Shown here piece by piece: positions 5,963-6,383 of a stretch of DNA of 6,383 nucleotides. The stretch covers positions 1 to 6,383 of the forward strand of contig SMXE01000035.1 of assembly GCA_004357015.1 (NCBI GenBank). Direction: 5' to 3'. The notes beneath the pieces are model-generated. The model searched no databases. It was not told the origin of the DNA and was given only the letters and a program-made list of their open reading frames with translations. Every line of letters begins with the position of its first letter. Positions within the stretch are counted from its first letter, which is position 1. A program made the position numbers and the translations under genes. This DNA is from Caldithrix sp. Lineage in GTDB: Bacteria > Zhuqueibacterota > Zhuqueibacteria > Oceanimicrobiales > Oceanimicrobiaceae.

Positions 5963-6383
5963 ATGAACAGTGTTCGCAACGTGATTATCATTGGTTCCGG
6001 GCCGGCCGGCTACACCGCCGCTACTTACAATGCCCGGGCCATGCTGGAGCCGCTGGTGTTTGCCGGACCGGAGCCCGGCGGCCAGCTAACCCTGACGACC
6101 GATGTTGAAAACTATCCGGGCTTTCCCACCGGCGTCATGGGCCCGGAATTGATGAATGCGATGAAAGAACAGGCAGAGCGGTTTGGCGCAGAAGTTATCT
6201 GGGATGCCGTGACCCGGGTTGACTTTTCCAAGCGGCCGTTTTCCGTTTTTGTCGGCAGTGCCAAATACCAGAGCCACGCAGTGGTCATCGCTTCGGGCGC
6301 GTCGGCACAATTGTTAGGGCTTGAATCCGAAAAAAAATTGATGGGACACGGCGTTTCCACCTGCGCCGTGTGTGACGGCGCTT
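5963..6383 (+). CDS. trxB: Thioredoxin reductase (NADPH), N-terminal part (3' end outside window)
   Basis: Flavoenzyme that passes electrons from NADPH through FAD and a disulfide to thioredoxin in the cytoplasm. Only the first 140 residues are present; the family is about 310-330. FAD-binding Rossmann motif GSGPAG is at residues 11-16, followed by GGQLTLTTDVENYPGFP (39-55), the FAD-contacting segment typical of low-molecular-weight TrxB. ASGASAQLLGL (110-120) marks the crossover toward the NADPH domain, and the redox-active pair is CAVC at 134-137, followed by DGA. The common bacterial form is CATC-DG; CAVC-DGA is the form I associate with yeast and plant NADPH-thioredoxin reductases, so the variant is noteworthy but compatible with activity. 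The start ATG is set by a clear AAGGA ribosome site 6 bases upstream. Expression is probably from the promoter at 5692-5720 through a long structured leader. Misassignment to a related flavoprotein is unlikely because fold motifs, spacing and the CxxC all agree. Confidence 0.96.
   Translation, partial: MNSVRNVIIIGSGPAGYTAATYNARAMLEPLVFAGPEPGGQLTLTTDVENYPGFPTGVMGPELMNAMKEQAERFGAEVIWDAVTRVDFSKRPFSVFVGSAKYQSHAVVIASGASAQLLGLESEKKLMGHGVSTCAVCDGA

Noticed and set aside
6086..6310. 74-codon minus-strand frame inside trxB
   Set aside because: Shadow of trxB, which has clear FAD and CxxC motifs on the plus strand.

Overview
The window carries two partial core-metabolism genes flanking one very long, unusual gene and a repeat-rich intergenic region. 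It reads as chromosomal DNA from a bacterium of moderate GC. The oversized multidomain enzyme and the dispersed-type palindromes beginning TGTCATT would fit an uncultured or environmental lineage, possibly of the FCB group. That placement rests on memory of such repeats and is low confidence; no rRNA or marker gene is present to fix the taxonomy.

Layout. Bases 1-618 (+) are the C-terminal half of acetate kinase (AckA), cut by the left edge. After a 3-base gap comes the stop codon of a convergent gene at 622-5382 (-), which encodes a 1586-residue protein. This protein has a full long-chain acyl-CoA synthetase-type AMP-forming ligase module (about residues 108-645), roughly 750 residues I cannot assign to a family, and a C-terminal GNAT acyltransferase-type domain (about 1430-1570). 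Part of the unassigned middle (about 1050-1210) has a protein-kinase-like order of motifs. Bases 5383-5962 are non-coding and AT-richer. They hold two different palindromic repeat elements (5439-5507 and 5789-5913), a small stem-loop (5512-5529) and a near-consensus sigma70 promoter with extended -10 (5692-5720, +). Bases 5963-6383 (+) are the N-terminal 140 residues of thioredoxin reductase (TrxB), ending just after the redox-active CAVC motif.

How the pieces relate. AckA makes or uses acetyl phosphate, and the long protein probably activates a carboxylic acid as acyl-AMP/acyl-CoA. The convergent arrangement gives no operon link between them, so a shared pathway is only suggestive. The long gene and trxB diverge from the same intergenic region. 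The promoter at 5692-5720 points at trxB and would produce a leader of roughly 235 nt containing the whole 125-bp palindromic element. The most interesting items are the architecture of the 1586-residue protein and the symmetrical, cloverleaf-like palindrome in the trxB leader.
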